From assembly GCA_015233045.1 (NCBI GenBank), contig JADFYL010000003.1:1-46483 (forward strand): a stretch of 46,483 bases of DNA. Direction: 5' to 3'. Source of the DNA: Nitrospirota bacterium (GTDB taxonomy: Bacteria; Nitrospirota; Thermodesulfovibrionia; Thermodesulfovibrionales; Magnetobacteriaceae). Below, in pieces: positions 8,019 through 16,185 of the stretch (position 1 is its first letter; each line of letters opens with the position of its first letter). The translations under genes and the position numbers were made by a program. The notes below the pieces were generated by a model. That model had not been told where the DNA came from. It saw nothing but the letters and a program-made list of their open reading frames with translations, and did no database searches.

Positions 8019-9002
8019 ATGGAACTGACCGGTTCAGAGAAAGCCGCGATATTTCTAACGGCAATAGGGGAAGACGCCGCTGCTGCGGTACTAAAAAGCA
8101 TGGAGTTTAAGGACATCGGCAAGGTTAGCTCAATGATGTCAAAGATGCAATCGCTGAAAGAGGATGAGATAAAATCAGTCTTCAAAGAGGCGTTCACGAA
8201 AATTGAGAAGGGAGATGTGTTCGTCGGTGGCGGTGAATATGTAAGGCAGATGTTGACTAAGGGCCTGGACGAAAAGACCGCGAAGAAGATCATGGAAAAG
8301 ACCGCCGTGGAGGCCACTTTGGACTCACTGAAGAAGGTTGACGCGAAAAAACTGACTAACTTCCTGCTCACTGAGCATCCACAGACCATTGCCCTCATTC
8401 TTACTCTTCTTGACCCCGGACAGGCGGCAACCGTGTTGACGACACTGCCAAAATCGTTAAAAGTTGATGTTGCCATGAGGATGGCAACGACAGAGGGCAT
8501 CCCTGCCGACGCAATCGGAGAGATAGAGGAGGTGCTCAAGAGCGAACTTGACCTTGACAGGAGCGAGGGTATTAAGGTGGGCGGTGTGAAGAAGGTTGCC
8601 CAGATTCTTAACTCTACGGACAAGGCAACAGAAGAGCTGATTTTGGAAAATATTGAAAGCCATGACTACGAACTTGCCGACTCTATCAGGCAGTTCATGT
8701 TTGTCTTTGAGGACATTGTCAAGATAGCCGACAGAGATGTTCAACAGATTCTTAAAGAGGTCAGCACAGAGGAGCTGTCACTGGCGCTGAAGACCGCCTC
8801 TGACGCGCTGAAAGACCTGATATTTAAGAATATGTCAAAGAGGGCCGCCGAAATACTCAAAGAAGATATGGAGGTAAAAGGGCCGGTCAGGGTCTCAGAG
8901 GTGGAGAAGGCCCAGCAGAGTATCATCAAGGCGACAAGGCGGCTGAGCGAGGCGGGTAAAATAACCCTGCCCGGAAGTGGAGAGGAAGAGGCGCTTGTTT
9001 AG
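8019..9002 (+). CDS. fliG: Flagellar motor switch protein FliG
   Basis: 327 residues, usual family length. N-terminal FliF-binding domain (about 1-100), middle domain with the EHPQ motif (TEHPQTIALILTLL, near residue 122), and C-terminal torque helix region with the charged residues that face the stator (DIVKIADRDVQQILKEVSTEEL). FliG forms the rotor ring under the MS ring and transmits stator force. AAGGAGG lies 7 bases upstream of ATG. The preceding small ORF encodes a second copy of its FliF-derived binding tail. The end of fliG overlaps fliH. Confidence 0.96.
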   Translation: MELTGSEKAAIFLTAIGEDAAAAVLKSMEFKDIGKVSSMMSKMQSLKEDEIKSVFKEAFTKIEKGDVFVGGGEYVRQMLTKGLDEKTAKKIMEKTAVEATLDSLKKVDAKKLTNFLLTEHPQTIALILTLLDPGQAATVLTTLPKSLKVDVAMRMATTEGIPADAIGEIEEVLKSELDLDRSEGIKVGGVKKVAQILNSTDKATEELILENIESHDYELADSIRQFMFVFEDIVKIADRDVQQILKEVSTEELSLALKTASDALKDLIFKNMSKRAAEILKEDMEVKGPVRVSEVEKAQQSIIKATRRLSEAGKITLPGSGEEEALV

Positions 9003-9657
9003 CCATAAGGTATTAAAGAACTCCAACCTTGAGCGATATACGCTGCCCTCTCTGGAGGCGCATGAGTTTGAGGGTGAGGTCTCAGACCGTGTTGACATGC
9101 CGCCAGAGCCGCCGCCAGACCCGGAGGCCATTGAGCGTGAGGCAAGGCAAAAAGCTGTTCAAATAGAAAAAGACGCCCGTGAACAGGGTTTTAAGGCCGG
9201 GCTTGTGGAAGGCCAAAAGTCCTATGAGGAAAAGGCTGCCCTGTTGATAGGACAACTCAGCGGTATGATAACGCAGCTCGGGGAATTAAGGGAGAGGCAA
9301 ACTCGGGAGGCCGAGCCGCAGTTGCTTGCGCTTGCCATAGGCATTGCAAAAAAAGTGCTCTATGCGGAGATTTCCATTAACCCTGAGATTATTGTTGGAC
9401 TTGTCAAAGAGGGCATAAACAGACTTGAAAAAATGGGCCAGATTACTATAAAGATTCACCCGGCTCTGCACGAGTTGTTTTTAAAGAAAATGCCTGAGTT
9501 TCATGAGTTGCATGTTGATGTGGTGCTGGATATAGACCCATCGCTGCCGGTGAACGGCCCCTTGGTGGTTGGCCCTGTGGAAGAGGTGGTAATAAATATT
9601 GATGAACTTCTGATGAACACACTTGAAGATATGAGGCAAAACCTTGCAGCCCATTGA
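8995..9657 (+). CDS. fliH: Flagellar export ATPase stator FliH
   Basis: About 220 residues. Acidic Pro-rich N-terminus (MPPEPPPDPEAIEREARQ), a long charged coiled-coil helix with Gly-spaced repeats (EQGFKAGLVEGQ, about 65-110), and the V-ATPase E-subunit-like C-terminal domain. FliH regulates the FliI ATPase and docks it at the export gate. The start is either GTG 8977, without a ribosome site, or TTG 8995, with AGGAAGAGG just upstream; I choose TTG, which overlaps the fliG stop by 8 bases and suggests translational coupling. Its 3' end overlaps fliI by 14 bases. Confidence 0.88.
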   Translation: MFSHKVLKNSNLERYTLPSLEAHEFEGEVSDRVDMPPEPPPDPEAIEREARQKAVQIEKDAREQGFKAGLVEGQKSYEEKAALLIGQLSGMITQLGELRERQTREAEPQLLALAIGIAKKVLYAEISINPEIIVGLVKEGINRLEKMGQITIKIHPALHELFLKKMPEFHELHVDVVLDIDPSLPVNGPLVVGPVEEVVINIDELLMNTLEDMRQNLAAH

Positions 9658-10969
9658 TCTATCGCCCTATATAAAGGCAGCGCAACAGGCGGAACCTATG
9701 AGGGTTTACGGCAGGATAACGGAGATAACCGGTATTATGATAAAGGCCACTGGCCTGAAGGCCAGCGTGGGCGAGGCGTGCAGGATTTACTCGGACACCC
9801 AGATGCCGCTGGACGCCGAAATAGTTGGATTTAAAGATTCTAAGGCACTTTTAATGGCCACTGGCGACATATCATGGATAAAACCAGACAGCAGGATACT
9901 TTCCCTTGGAAAAAAGGTCTCTATAAAGGTCGGCGAGGGACTTATTGGAAGAGTCATAAATGAATCTGGCCAGCCCATTGATGGAAAAGGTCCGATAAGC
10001 GGTTTCAGCTATCCATTGATGTCAGTCCCGCCAAACCCCATGTTGAGGGAACGAATCAATGAACCCATAGACCTTGGCGTTGCGGCGATAAACGGCCTTT
10101 TGACAGTTGGCAAAGGACAAAGGATAGGAATCATGTCCGGTGCCGGAGTTGGAAAGAGCGTTCTCCTTGGGATGATGGCAAAATACACGCGTGCCGATGT
10201 CAATGTAATCGCCCTCGTTGGGGAGAGAAACAGAGAGGTCAGGGAGTTTATCGAACGCGACCTTGGGCCGGAGGGGATGAGGAGATCTGTCGCTGTGGTA
10301 TCCACGTCTGAGCAGTCACCGGTTGCGAAGGTGAAGGGGGCGTTTGTGGCCACGGCCATAAGCGAATATTTCAGGAGCCTTGGGAAGGATGTGCTGCTGT
10401 TTATGGATTCGCTGACGCGTGTTGCTATGGCACAGCGCGAGATTGGACTGGCGGTGGGTGAACCACCGGCCACTAAGGGCTACACGCCGTCTGTGTTTGC
10501 CCTCCTGCCGAAGCTCCTTGAAAGGGCAGGGACACAGAAGGGAAAGGGCAGCATCACGGGTCTTTATAGCGTCCTTGTTGAGGGCGATGACCTTTCAGAC
10601 CCCGTGGCTGACTCGGTTATGTCTATTTTGGACGGCCATATCGTACTGTCGCGTGATTTGGCAATGGAAAACCATTATCCCGCCATTAATATTTTGAGGT
10701 CAATAAGCAGGGTAATGCCGGATATCATAAATAAGGCTCATATGGACGTTGCCGGCAGATTTATTGAGGTGATGTCAATTTATAAGCGGTTTGAGGATAT
10801 GATAAATCTTGGCGCGTACAAGGAAGGCTCAAATCCCAAGGTTGACTATGCCATATCAATGATTGACAGGTTAAATGCCTTCTTAAAGCAGGGGATGAAT
10901 GAGCCAAGGGATTTCAGTGCCAGCGTCAGGGGACTTGAAACGTTATTTTCAAAATCAAAAAAGGAATAG
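9644..10969 (+). CDS. fliI: Flagellum-specific export ATPase FliI
   Basis: 441 residues. F1-type ATPase with Walker A SGAGVGKS near residues 165-173, VIALVGERNREVREFIE after it, Walker B LLFMDSLTRVA, and the family C-terminal helical domain. FliI hydrolyses ATP at the base of the flagellar type III secretion apparatus. The start codon is TTG 9644, inside the end of fliH, with GAGG about 8 bases upstream. It is followed by fliJ after three bases, the canonical fliH-fliI-fliJ order. Confidence 0.96.
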   Translation: MQPIDLSPYIKAAQQAEPMRVYGRITEITGIMIKATGLKASVGEACRIYSDTQMPLDAEIVGFKDSKALLMATGDISWIKPDSRILSLGKKVSIKVGEGLIGRVINESGQPIDGKGPISGFSYPLMSVPPNPMLRERINEPIDLGVAAINGLLTVGKGQRIGIMSGAGVGKSVLLGMMAKYTRADVNVIALVGERNREVREFIERDLGPEGMRRSVAVVSTSEQSPVAKVKGAFVATAISEYFRSLGKDVLLFMDSLTRVAMAQREIGLAVGEPPATKGYTPSVFALLPKLLERAGTQKGKGSITGLYSVLVEGDDLSDPVADSVMSILDGHIVLSRDLAMENHYPAINILRSISRVMPDIINKAHMDVAGRFIEVMSIYKRFEDMINLGAYKEGSNPKVDYAISMIDRLNAFLKQGMNEPRDFSASVRGLETLFSKSKKE

Positions 10970-10972
10970 TGG

Positions 10973-11413
10973 ATGTCAAAACTGGATACTCTTAAACGAA
11001 TAGAACAGGTCAGGGAATTTAGAAAAGATGAGGCCGAAATAGAGGTTCATAAGGCGTGGAAGGCGCTGAGGACAGAACAGGAGGCCCTTGCGGCGCTGGA
11101 GAAACTTCTCACAGATACGACAGTCGGTCTGGAGCGGAAAAAAATTGGCAATATTGCAAATACGTACGAACTTACGATTTACTATGATTACATTGATATG
11201 TTATATAAAAAAATAGACGAACAGGTACTCGTAATAAAACAGAAGGATGAGGAGCTCAACGAGAAACAGCTTATACTCGTAGAGACGTACAAGGAATTAA
11301 AAACGGTTGGAATACTCAAGGATAAGGTAGTATATGAAGACAATAAAAGGAAGACTACAATTGAACAACGCCAGATGGACTTCGCATACCTTTCGCGCCT
11401 TACAAGGCAATAG
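10973..11413 (+). CDS. fliJ: Flagellar export chaperone FliJ
   Basis: 146 residues, almost entirely charged coiled coil (VREFRKDEAEIEVHKAWKAL near the N-terminus), which matches the FliJ family in length and composition. FliJ sits in the FliI hexamer like the gamma subunit of F-ATPase and helps recycle chaperones. Identity rests on position after fliI and on the helical pattern rather than on strict motifs. Its last 80 bases are also read in another frame as the start of the next gene. Confidence 0.85.
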   Translation: MSKLDTLKRIEQVREFRKDEAEIEVHKAWKALRTEQEALAALEKLLTDTTVGLERKKIGNIANTYELTIYYDYIDMLYKKIDEQVLVIKQKDEELNEKQLILVETYKELKTVGILKDKVVYEDNKRKTTIEQRQMDFAYLSRLTRQ

Positions 11414-11888
11414 TATAACACTACTGGCACTGGTGTTTTGGGCCTGTATCTGTGGCGGCGCCGTTTATGCCGCCGATACCGCTCCCTCTGCCGCTCCTGT
11501 TGAATCTGCCAGAAGTAAAAACATAGAACTATCAAAGAGGGAAGAGGCCGTACGAAAGGAAGAGGAGAGACTCAACGCGTTAAAGGTGGACATAGACGCT
11601 AAAATAGCAGAATATGAAAAAATCTTAAAACAGCTTGACGCGGTGATGGCAAAACTGAAAGAAGCCAACAGCCAAAGAATGGCTAACTTAGTCAAGACTT
11701 ATGAGTCAATGCCCGCGGAGAATGCCGCAAAAGACCTCGAATCGTCTGACGAAGAGCTGGCCGCCACAATACTCAGTAAGATGAAAAGCCGTAAGGCAGG
11801 ACCAGTCCTTGCCGCAATGGGACAGAGAAAGGCCGCCGCGTTAACTGATCGTATGTCAAAGCTACTGAAAAATTTACCTGTTAAGTGA
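11334..11888 (+). CDS. MotE-like flagellar protein with MgtE-N-type domain
   Basis: 184 residues with one membrane segment (about 27-45, SITLLALVFWACICGGAVYA), a coiled coil (62-120, KREEAVRKEEERLN) and a C-terminal MgtE-N-like helical domain (AAKDLESSDEELAATILSKM). This is the architecture of MotE-type proteins (COG3334), periplasmic helpers of stator or basal-body assembly that commonly follow fliJ. ATG 11334 has AAGGT at a 5-base spacing and lies inside fliJ, an 80-base overlap in another frame. The first 26 residues, encoded in the overlap, are basic and hydrophilic. The exact partner is unknown in this lineage. Confidence 0.75.
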   Translation: MKTIKGRLQLNNARWTSHTFRALQGNSITLLALVFWACICGGAVYAADTAPSAAPVESARSKNIELSKREEAVRKEEERLNALKVDIDAKIAEYEKILKQLDAVMAKLKEANSQRMANLVKTYESMPAENAAKDLESSDEELAATILSKMKSRKAGPVLAAMGQRKAAALTDRMSKLLKNLPVK

Positions 11889-11893
11889 AAATT

Positions 11894-11929
11894 TTTCCCT
11901 GTAGTTTCCCCGTAGCCTCTTTGCCGTAG
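11894..11929 (+). repeat. Three direct copies of a TTTCCCYGTAG-like motif
   Basis: TTTCCCTGTAG (11894-11904), TTTCCCCGTAG (11905-11915) and TTTGCCGTAG (11920-11929) lie 60-95 bases before the predicted transcription start of fliK. That is the normal place for activator binding at sigma-54 promoters, so they may be enhancer sites (inference). The repetition itself is visible. Confidence 0.5.
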
Positions 11930-11962
11930 CGTAAAACCCCAATATACATGCCTTCGTCTATC

Positions 11963-11978
11963 TGGCACGTATTTTGCT
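11963..11978 (+). promoter_or_regulatory. Near-consensus sigma-54 promoter of fliK-flgD-flgE
   Basis: TGGCACGTATTTTGCT matches TGGCACG-N4-TTGCW at every defined position; GG at 11964-11965 and GC at 11976-11977. Transcription should start about 12 bases after the GC, near 11989, two bases before the ATG of fliK at 11991. The message would therefore be leaderless unless translation starts further in, for example at ATG 12033. Confidence 0.85.
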
Positions 11979-11990
11979 CTTATTACTTCC

Positions 11991-14054
11991 ATGAGTGAGA
12001 TACTACAGATAAACGGAAGCAGCACAGGCAGCATGGCGAAACCGGCGCCAAGACCCGAAGCAAGAGATGCAAGTGCTCCGAGGCCAGGGGCCGACGACGC
12101 AAGAAACGACACATCCGCATCCCGCTCCAATGGGGATTCCTCAGCGAATCGCCCTGATAACGGCCAACAGCGGGCGAACCATTCAACTAATTCAGCAAGC
12201 CAGACGTCCAATACTACGCAGGAGGCAAAGGATTCAACCAGTCAGCGTTCAGATGATACCGCCACTGATAAAAACGGGGAGCAATTTAACTCTATTCTTG
12301 ATAAGTTAATGAAAGGCAAGGCCAGTAAAAACAACAGCGTGGTCGCCGCATTGGCAGGTTCAACCGCTGTGGCAGCCCTTCAACCCGCCGGTATTCCCGG
12401 CACTGAAGTGCAACCCGTTGCTGTCAACACCGCCGACACCGCAATCTTGTCTCTGTTGGGGGCACAACCGACGTCAAACGCAAAACCGGCAAAAGACCCG
12501 GATACAAAAACTGGTACAGGTAATAGCAAGCCTCAGCCTGTGAGCACCGACGTCAACACCGCCAACACCGCAATCTTGTCTCTGTTGGGGGCGCAACCTA
12601 CGTCAAACACAAAACCCGATACAACCCCTGATGCAAAACCGGCAAAAGACCCGGATACAAAAACTGATACAGGTAATGGCAAGCCTCAGCCTGTGGGCGT
12701 GGATGTCATGGCGGCGAAAGACGCAATTCTTTCCCTGTCTGTGGCGCAACCTACGTCAGATACAAAACCGGCAAAAGACCCGGATACAAAAACTGATGCA
12801 GATAATAGCAAGCCTCAGCCTGTGGGCACCGACGTCAACACCGCCAACACCACAATCTTGTCTCTGTTGGGGGCGCAACCTACGTCAAACACAAAACCCG
12901 ATACAACCCCTGATGCAAAACCGGCAAAAGACCCGGATACAAAAACTGATACAGGTAATGGCAAGCCTCAGCCTGTGGGAGTGGATATCAGAGCGGCGAA
13001 AAACGCAATTCCTTCTCTGCCTGTGGCACAACAGACGTCAGACGCAAAACCCGAAACAACGCCGGATACAAAAACTGATACAAAAACTGACACAGATAAT
13101 CTTACGCCGGATACTATTGAGCAGGCATTTGCTAAACTTACCCCTCAGTCCGGCTCAGAAAACACGGCTGCCCCGCAGACGAAGATACCCGAGATGCAGC
13201 CGGGTAGGGCTATAACCCCTGAGATGCTAACCACTGCAATGAGGGCCTTAAACGTAAAAACTCCAGACAACAACCCGCGGGAAATAGATATTGCGGATTC
13301 GAACGCCGCCCGGCACTCTAAGCGCGATGTATCCTCTAAGGACACGTCCGGTGCCATTAAGGATGTGTTGTCAAACGGCAATGCCCCTGACAGCAATCTG
13401 TCGGAAGTGAATCTTGCGGATTCAAACGGCGCGCAGTTATCTAAGCATGATCAGACCTCAAAGGACACCTCTGAGGCTATTAAGGATATCTCCTCGAAAA
13501 GTGGCGGCGACTCCAAACATGATGACAGCATCAGCGCTACCACTGTTTCGGCTGACAAGACTCAGCAGCCATTTCACGAAGTAGTGGGGAAGGCTGCCCA
13601 TACCGAGGCCGCTAACACAGTTGATACGGGCGAGAAGCTTGCGGTAGGCGCATCAAAGACTATCGAACTGAACGGCAACAAGTTTACGATTATGAGGAAA
13701 GGCGACACGTCCATAGAGGTGAAACTTGAGCCGGACGGCATGGGAAAGCTTGACATTCATGTAAATGTTGAAAAAGGTGTTTTAAACGCAAACATAAGCG
13801 CCTCTGACGCCTCGGCAAAGGGTATTATAGAGAAAAACCTCCACGAGATAGTCGGCGCGCTCGCAAAAGAAGGTCTTACAGTAGGGGGATTTACTGTTTC
13901 CCTTAAAGATAGAGGCGGGAATTTTAAAGAAGGAAAAAACGAAAATAGCGCCAATAAGAGCCAGAAAGAACAAAGGCAGATACAGCCGGTTGCCGTTTCA
14001 GGGTATGTAAAGACCGGATATAAGATAAATGATGGCATAAGTATATTTGCATAA
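11991..14054 (+). CDS. fliK: Flagellar hook-length control protein FliK
   Basis: 687 residues from ATG 11991. The N-terminal two thirds are Thr/Asp/Pro/Lys-rich and disordered, with a large internal repeat array between about residues 145 and 375. The conserved Flg_hook domain lies near residues 565-650: KLEPDGMGKLDIHVNVEKG matches the family L-x-P-x-x-L/M-G motif. FliK is an exported molecular ruler that sets hook length and switches export specificity. No ribosome site precedes ATG 11991, which lies almost on the predicted transcription start; ATG 12033 has only a weak ACAGG. It is the first gene of a hook operon with flgD 27 bases downstream. The length is far above the common 350-450 because of the repeats. 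Confidence 0.85.
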   Translation: MSEILQINGSSTGSMAKPAPRPEARDASAPRPGADDARNDTSASRSNGDSSANRPDNGQQRANHSTNSASQTSNTTQEAKDSTSQRSDDTATDKNGEQFNSILDKLMKGKASKNNSVVAALAGSTAVAALQPAGIPGTEVQPVAVNTADTAILSLLGAQPTSNAKPAKDPDTKTGTGNSKPQPVSTDVNTANTAILSLLGAQPTSNTKPDTTPDAKPAKDPDTKTDTGNGKPQPVGVDVMAAKDAILSLSVAQPTSDTKPAKDPDTKTDADNSKPQPVGTDVNTANTTILSLLGAQPTSNTKPDTTPDAKPAKDPDTKTDTGNGKPQPVGVDIRAAKNAIPSLPVAQQTSDAKPETTPDTKTDTKTDTDNLTPDTIEQAFAKLTPQSGSENTAAPQTKIPEMQPGRAITPEMLTTAMRALNVKTPDNNPREIDIADSNAARHSKRDVSSKDTSGAIKDVLSNGNAPDSNLSEVNLADSNGAQLSKHDQTSKDTSEAIKDISSKSGGDSKHDDSISATTVSADKTQQPFHEVVGKAAHTEAANTVDTGEKLAVGASKTIELNGNKFTIMRKGDTSIEVKLEPDGMGKLDIHVNVEKGVLNANISASDASAKGIIEKNLHEIVGALAKEGLTVGGFTVSLKDRGGNFKEGKNENSANKSQKEQRQIQPVAVSGYVKTGYKINDGISIFA
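12423..13110 (+). repeat. Higher-order tandem repeat inside fliK
   Basis: Units begin near 12423, 12552, 12705, 12834 and 12987, giving spacings that alternate 129, 153, 129, 153 bases. A pair (282 bases, 94 residues) is therefore the true unit. The stretch from 12549 and its copy from 12831 differ at one base over roughly 155 bases, indicating a recent duplication. The 24-base difference is one extra eight-residue piece (PDTTPDAK). All units keep the frame. Confidence 0.85.
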
Positions 14055-14081
14055 AAAGATAACGTAAATAAGGAGGATATT

Positions 14082-14699
14082 ATGGGAGTATCATCAGTCG
14101 GCGTAGCAAGTACAACAAATACAATGGATTATTATTCCGCGTTCAAAAGCGCGAAGGCCGCCTCGACATCGGGTTCGTCGTCAACTACGGGCTCAACATC
14201 AGCGGGTTCAACAACGACTACAGGTTCAACATCAACTACGGGCAGCACGTCTTCGTCATCCGGCACTACAACTTCCAGTACCGGTACCTCTTCCACCTTC
14301 GGCAACAACATGACGGACTTTCTGTCACTTTTCATGACTCAGTTAAAGTATCAGGACCCGACAAGTCCGATGGACACTAACAATTTCACAAGCCAAATGG
14401 CTCAGTTTACTGAGGTTCAGGACCTGACTTCTATGAACACGAACATGCAGAACCTCAGCTCGTATTCAAACTCGTTAAACAACCTCATGTCCACAGGTCT
14501 TATAGGCAAGAACGTTCTCATGAATGACGGCACCTCTGGAACCGTAACCGGTGTAAAATTCTCCAGCGGCGTTACTTATCTTACGCTCAGCAACGGTAAT
14601 AGCGTACAGATGATTAACGTGCAACAAATAACTGCCAGCAGCAGCGGCAGTACAACTGGCAGCGGCACAAGCGCTAGCACAACTAATACGACTACATAA
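14082..14699 (+). CDS. flgD: Flagellar hook assembly protein FlgD
   Basis: 205 residues. After a short N-terminus comes a stretch (about 25-70) made almost only of Ser, Thr and Gly, then the FlgD core with FLSLFMTQLKYQDPTSPMD and NFTSQMAQFTEVQDL, both family hallmarks. The C-terminus is again Ser/Thr/Gly-rich. The tudor/FnIII-like C-terminal region seen in longer FlgD proteins appears reduced. FlgD caps the growing hook and is needed for FlgE polymerisation. AGGAGGAT lies upstream of the ATG. It is co-transcribed with fliK and flgE. Confidence 0.92.
   Translation: MGVSSVGVASTTNTMDYYSAFKSAKAASTSGSSSTTGSTSAGSTTTTGSTSTTGSTSSSSGTTTSSTGTSSTFGNNMTDFLSLFMTQLKYQDPTSPMDTNNFTSQMAQFTEVQDLTSMNTNMQNLSSYSNSLNNLMSTGLIGKNVLMNDGTSGTVTGVKFSSGVTYLTLSNGNSVQMINVQQITASSSGSTTGSGTSASTTNTTT
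14150..14295 (+). repeat. Ser/Thr/Gly-coding low-complexity repeat in flgD
   Basis: Repeated words such as GGTTCAACATCAACTACGGG and variants encode a run of Ser, Thr and Gly with about 45 residues. Copies are imperfect. The stretch is in frame and forms a linker between the N-terminal signal region and the FlgD core; slippage in such tracts could vary linker length. Confidence 0.6.
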
Positions 14700-14726
14700 A
14701 GCTGATTATAAAGGAGGGTTAATAAA

Positions 14727-16076
14727 ATGATATCTTCACTGTGGAGCGCGGTAAGCGGAATGTCCGCAACCAGTACAGGTTTGGACGTAGTTAGTAATAA
14801 TATTTCCAATATGAACACGACAGGTTATAAAACCAGCAGGACAAACTTTGGCGATGTGCTTAGCCAATATGTCGGTACCTCAGATGGGCAGGTTGGAAGC
14901 GGCGCCCAGGTGACGAGCGTAAGTACGTTTATGACACAGGGTTCTCTGATAACCACCGGCAATACGTATGATATGGCGATAGACGGTACGGGATACTTTG
15001 TGGTTAAAGACCCTTCCTCTGGTGTAACTGATTACACGAGGGCGGGGACTTTCAATGTAGACAAGAGCGGTTACCTTGTAACGTCCGCGGGAATGAGGGT
15101 TCAGGGGTATATGGGAACCGATGTTAACGCTACAACTTCCTCCACTGATAATGGTGTTATGACAGATATTAAGATCCAAAGCAATGTAGCTACGGCAAAA
15201 CAAACGAACAGCGTAACAACGGGGGTCAACCTTAATTCGCAGGCTTCGGTTATCTCCGCCGCGTTTACACTGGACGGTAACGGCGACGGTGTGAACAATG
15301 ATCCTACAAATTATAACTATGCCCAGACGACAACGGTTTATGATTCTCAGGGAGGCTCTCACCAGGTTACGGCATATTTCACAAAAACCGCCGATAATAC
15401 ATGGCAGGTTAACTATGCCTATCCAGCATCGGTTAACACATCAACCTCATCAAGTCCATCACTTACATTGGCAACAGGCAACGCGCAGACCCTCTCGTTT
15501 GATACGAGCGGCAAGCTGGTAAGCGACGGGTCGTCCTCATCACCAAATACTGACCCGACTACATACTTTAGCTTCGGCACCTCAGTCGGCAATCCACAAG
15601 GTATTGTGTTTGATTATGGAACGTCGTTAGACGAAAACGGCAACGGGCTTAACGGCAGCACTCAGGTTGCCGAAAGCAATCAAATGTTAAACTCGTCACA
15701 AAACGGTTACGCGGCAGGTTCTGTAAAGAGTGTTTCTATAGCTGATGATGGAACAATTACCGCCACGCTTTCAAACGGACAACTAAGTACGCTTGGCCAA
15801 ATAGTGCTTGCGCGCTTTAATGACCCTAGTAGCCTTACCCAACTGAGTGGCAACTTATACGCTCAGTCAAAGAACTCAGGCACCGCGATTATCAATGTAG
15901 CCAAGTCAGACGGACTTGGACGGGTAGTCTCCGGTTCCCTTGAGGCCAGCAACGTTGACCTCAGCACTGAATTCGTCAATATGATTTCATACCAGAGGGC
16001 GTTTGAGGCGAACTCCAAGGGCATACAGACCATTAACGAGATGCTTCAGACTCTCAATACGCTCAAACAAGGCTAA
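14727..16076 (+). CDS. flgE: Flagellar hook protein FlgE
   Basis: 449 residues with the axial-protein N-terminus (ISSLWSAVSGMSATSTGLDVVSNNISNMNT), central hook domains, and the C-terminal signature LEASNVDLSTEFVNMISYQRAFEANSKGIQ. FlgE polymerises into the hook that joins rod and filament. A strong AAGGAGGG stands 9 bases before ATG. The protein is slightly longer than the enteric hook protein, as usual in this group. Last gene of the fliK-flgD-flgE operon; a hairpin follows 17 bases after the stop. Confidence 0.95.
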   Translation: MISSLWSAVSGMSATSTGLDVVSNNISNMNTTGYKTSRTNFGDVLSQYVGTSDGQVGSGAQVTSVSTFMTQGSLITTGNTYDMAIDGTGYFVVKDPSSGVTDYTRAGTFNVDKSGYLVTSAGMRVQGYMGTDVNATTSSTDNGVMTDIKIQSNVATAKQTNSVTTGVNLNSQASVISAAFTLDGNGDGVNNDPTNYNYAQTTTVYDSQGGSHQVTAYFTKTADNTWQVNYAYPASVNTSTSSSPSLTLATGNAQTLSFDTSGKLVSDGSSSSPNTDPTTYFSFGTSVGNPQGIVFDYGTSLDENGNGLNGSTQVAESNQMLNSSQNGYAAGSVKSVSIADDGTITATLSNGQLSTLGQIVLARFNDPSSLTQLSGNLYAQSKNSGTAIINVAKSDGLGRVVSGSLEASNVDLSTEFVNMISYQRAFEANSKGIQTINEMLQTLNTLKQG

Positions 16077-16093
16077 TAGCGACTGAGTACCCT

Positions 16094-16122
16094 GCACACT
16101 CCAGCCACAGGCCGGGGTGTGC
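16094..16122 (+). terminator. Hairpin after flgE, possible terminator
   Basis: GCACACTCC (16094-16102) pairs with GGGGTGTGC (16114-16122), nine pairs with one G-T and an 11-base loop. The following bases include TATGTTTT about 15 bases on but no immediate T run, so factor-independent termination is only possible. Confidence 0.4.
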
Positions 16123-16161
16123 GGGCAATCCCCCCTATGTTTTAAGACAATCCCTTTGTGC

Positions 16162-16167
16162 TATAAT
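16162..16167 (+). promoter_or_regulatory. TATAAT -10 box of the UbiD-like gene
   Basis: A perfect TATAAT lies 18 bases before ATG 16186, with no good -35 hexamer at the proper distance (TTTTAA-like). It suggests that the decarboxylase gene is transcribed apart from the hook operon. Confidence 0.35.
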
Positions 16168-16185
16168 ACGGCTGGTTGTGTTGAT

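Noticed and set aside
7811-8623. 270-codon open frame on the minus strand over the fliF end and fliG
   Set aside because: It lies antisense to fliG, which has firm family motifs; the translated product is Ser/Phe-rich as expected from a mirrored frame.
12423-13110. CRISPR-like array
   Set aside because: Units of 129 and 153 bases with no unique spacers and an intact reading frame; it is a coding repeat.
12631-13215. 194-codon plus-strand frame in the fliK repeat array
   Set aside because: It is the alternative frame of the repeat; repeat units keep several frames open. The FliK frame alone reaches the conserved C-terminal domain.
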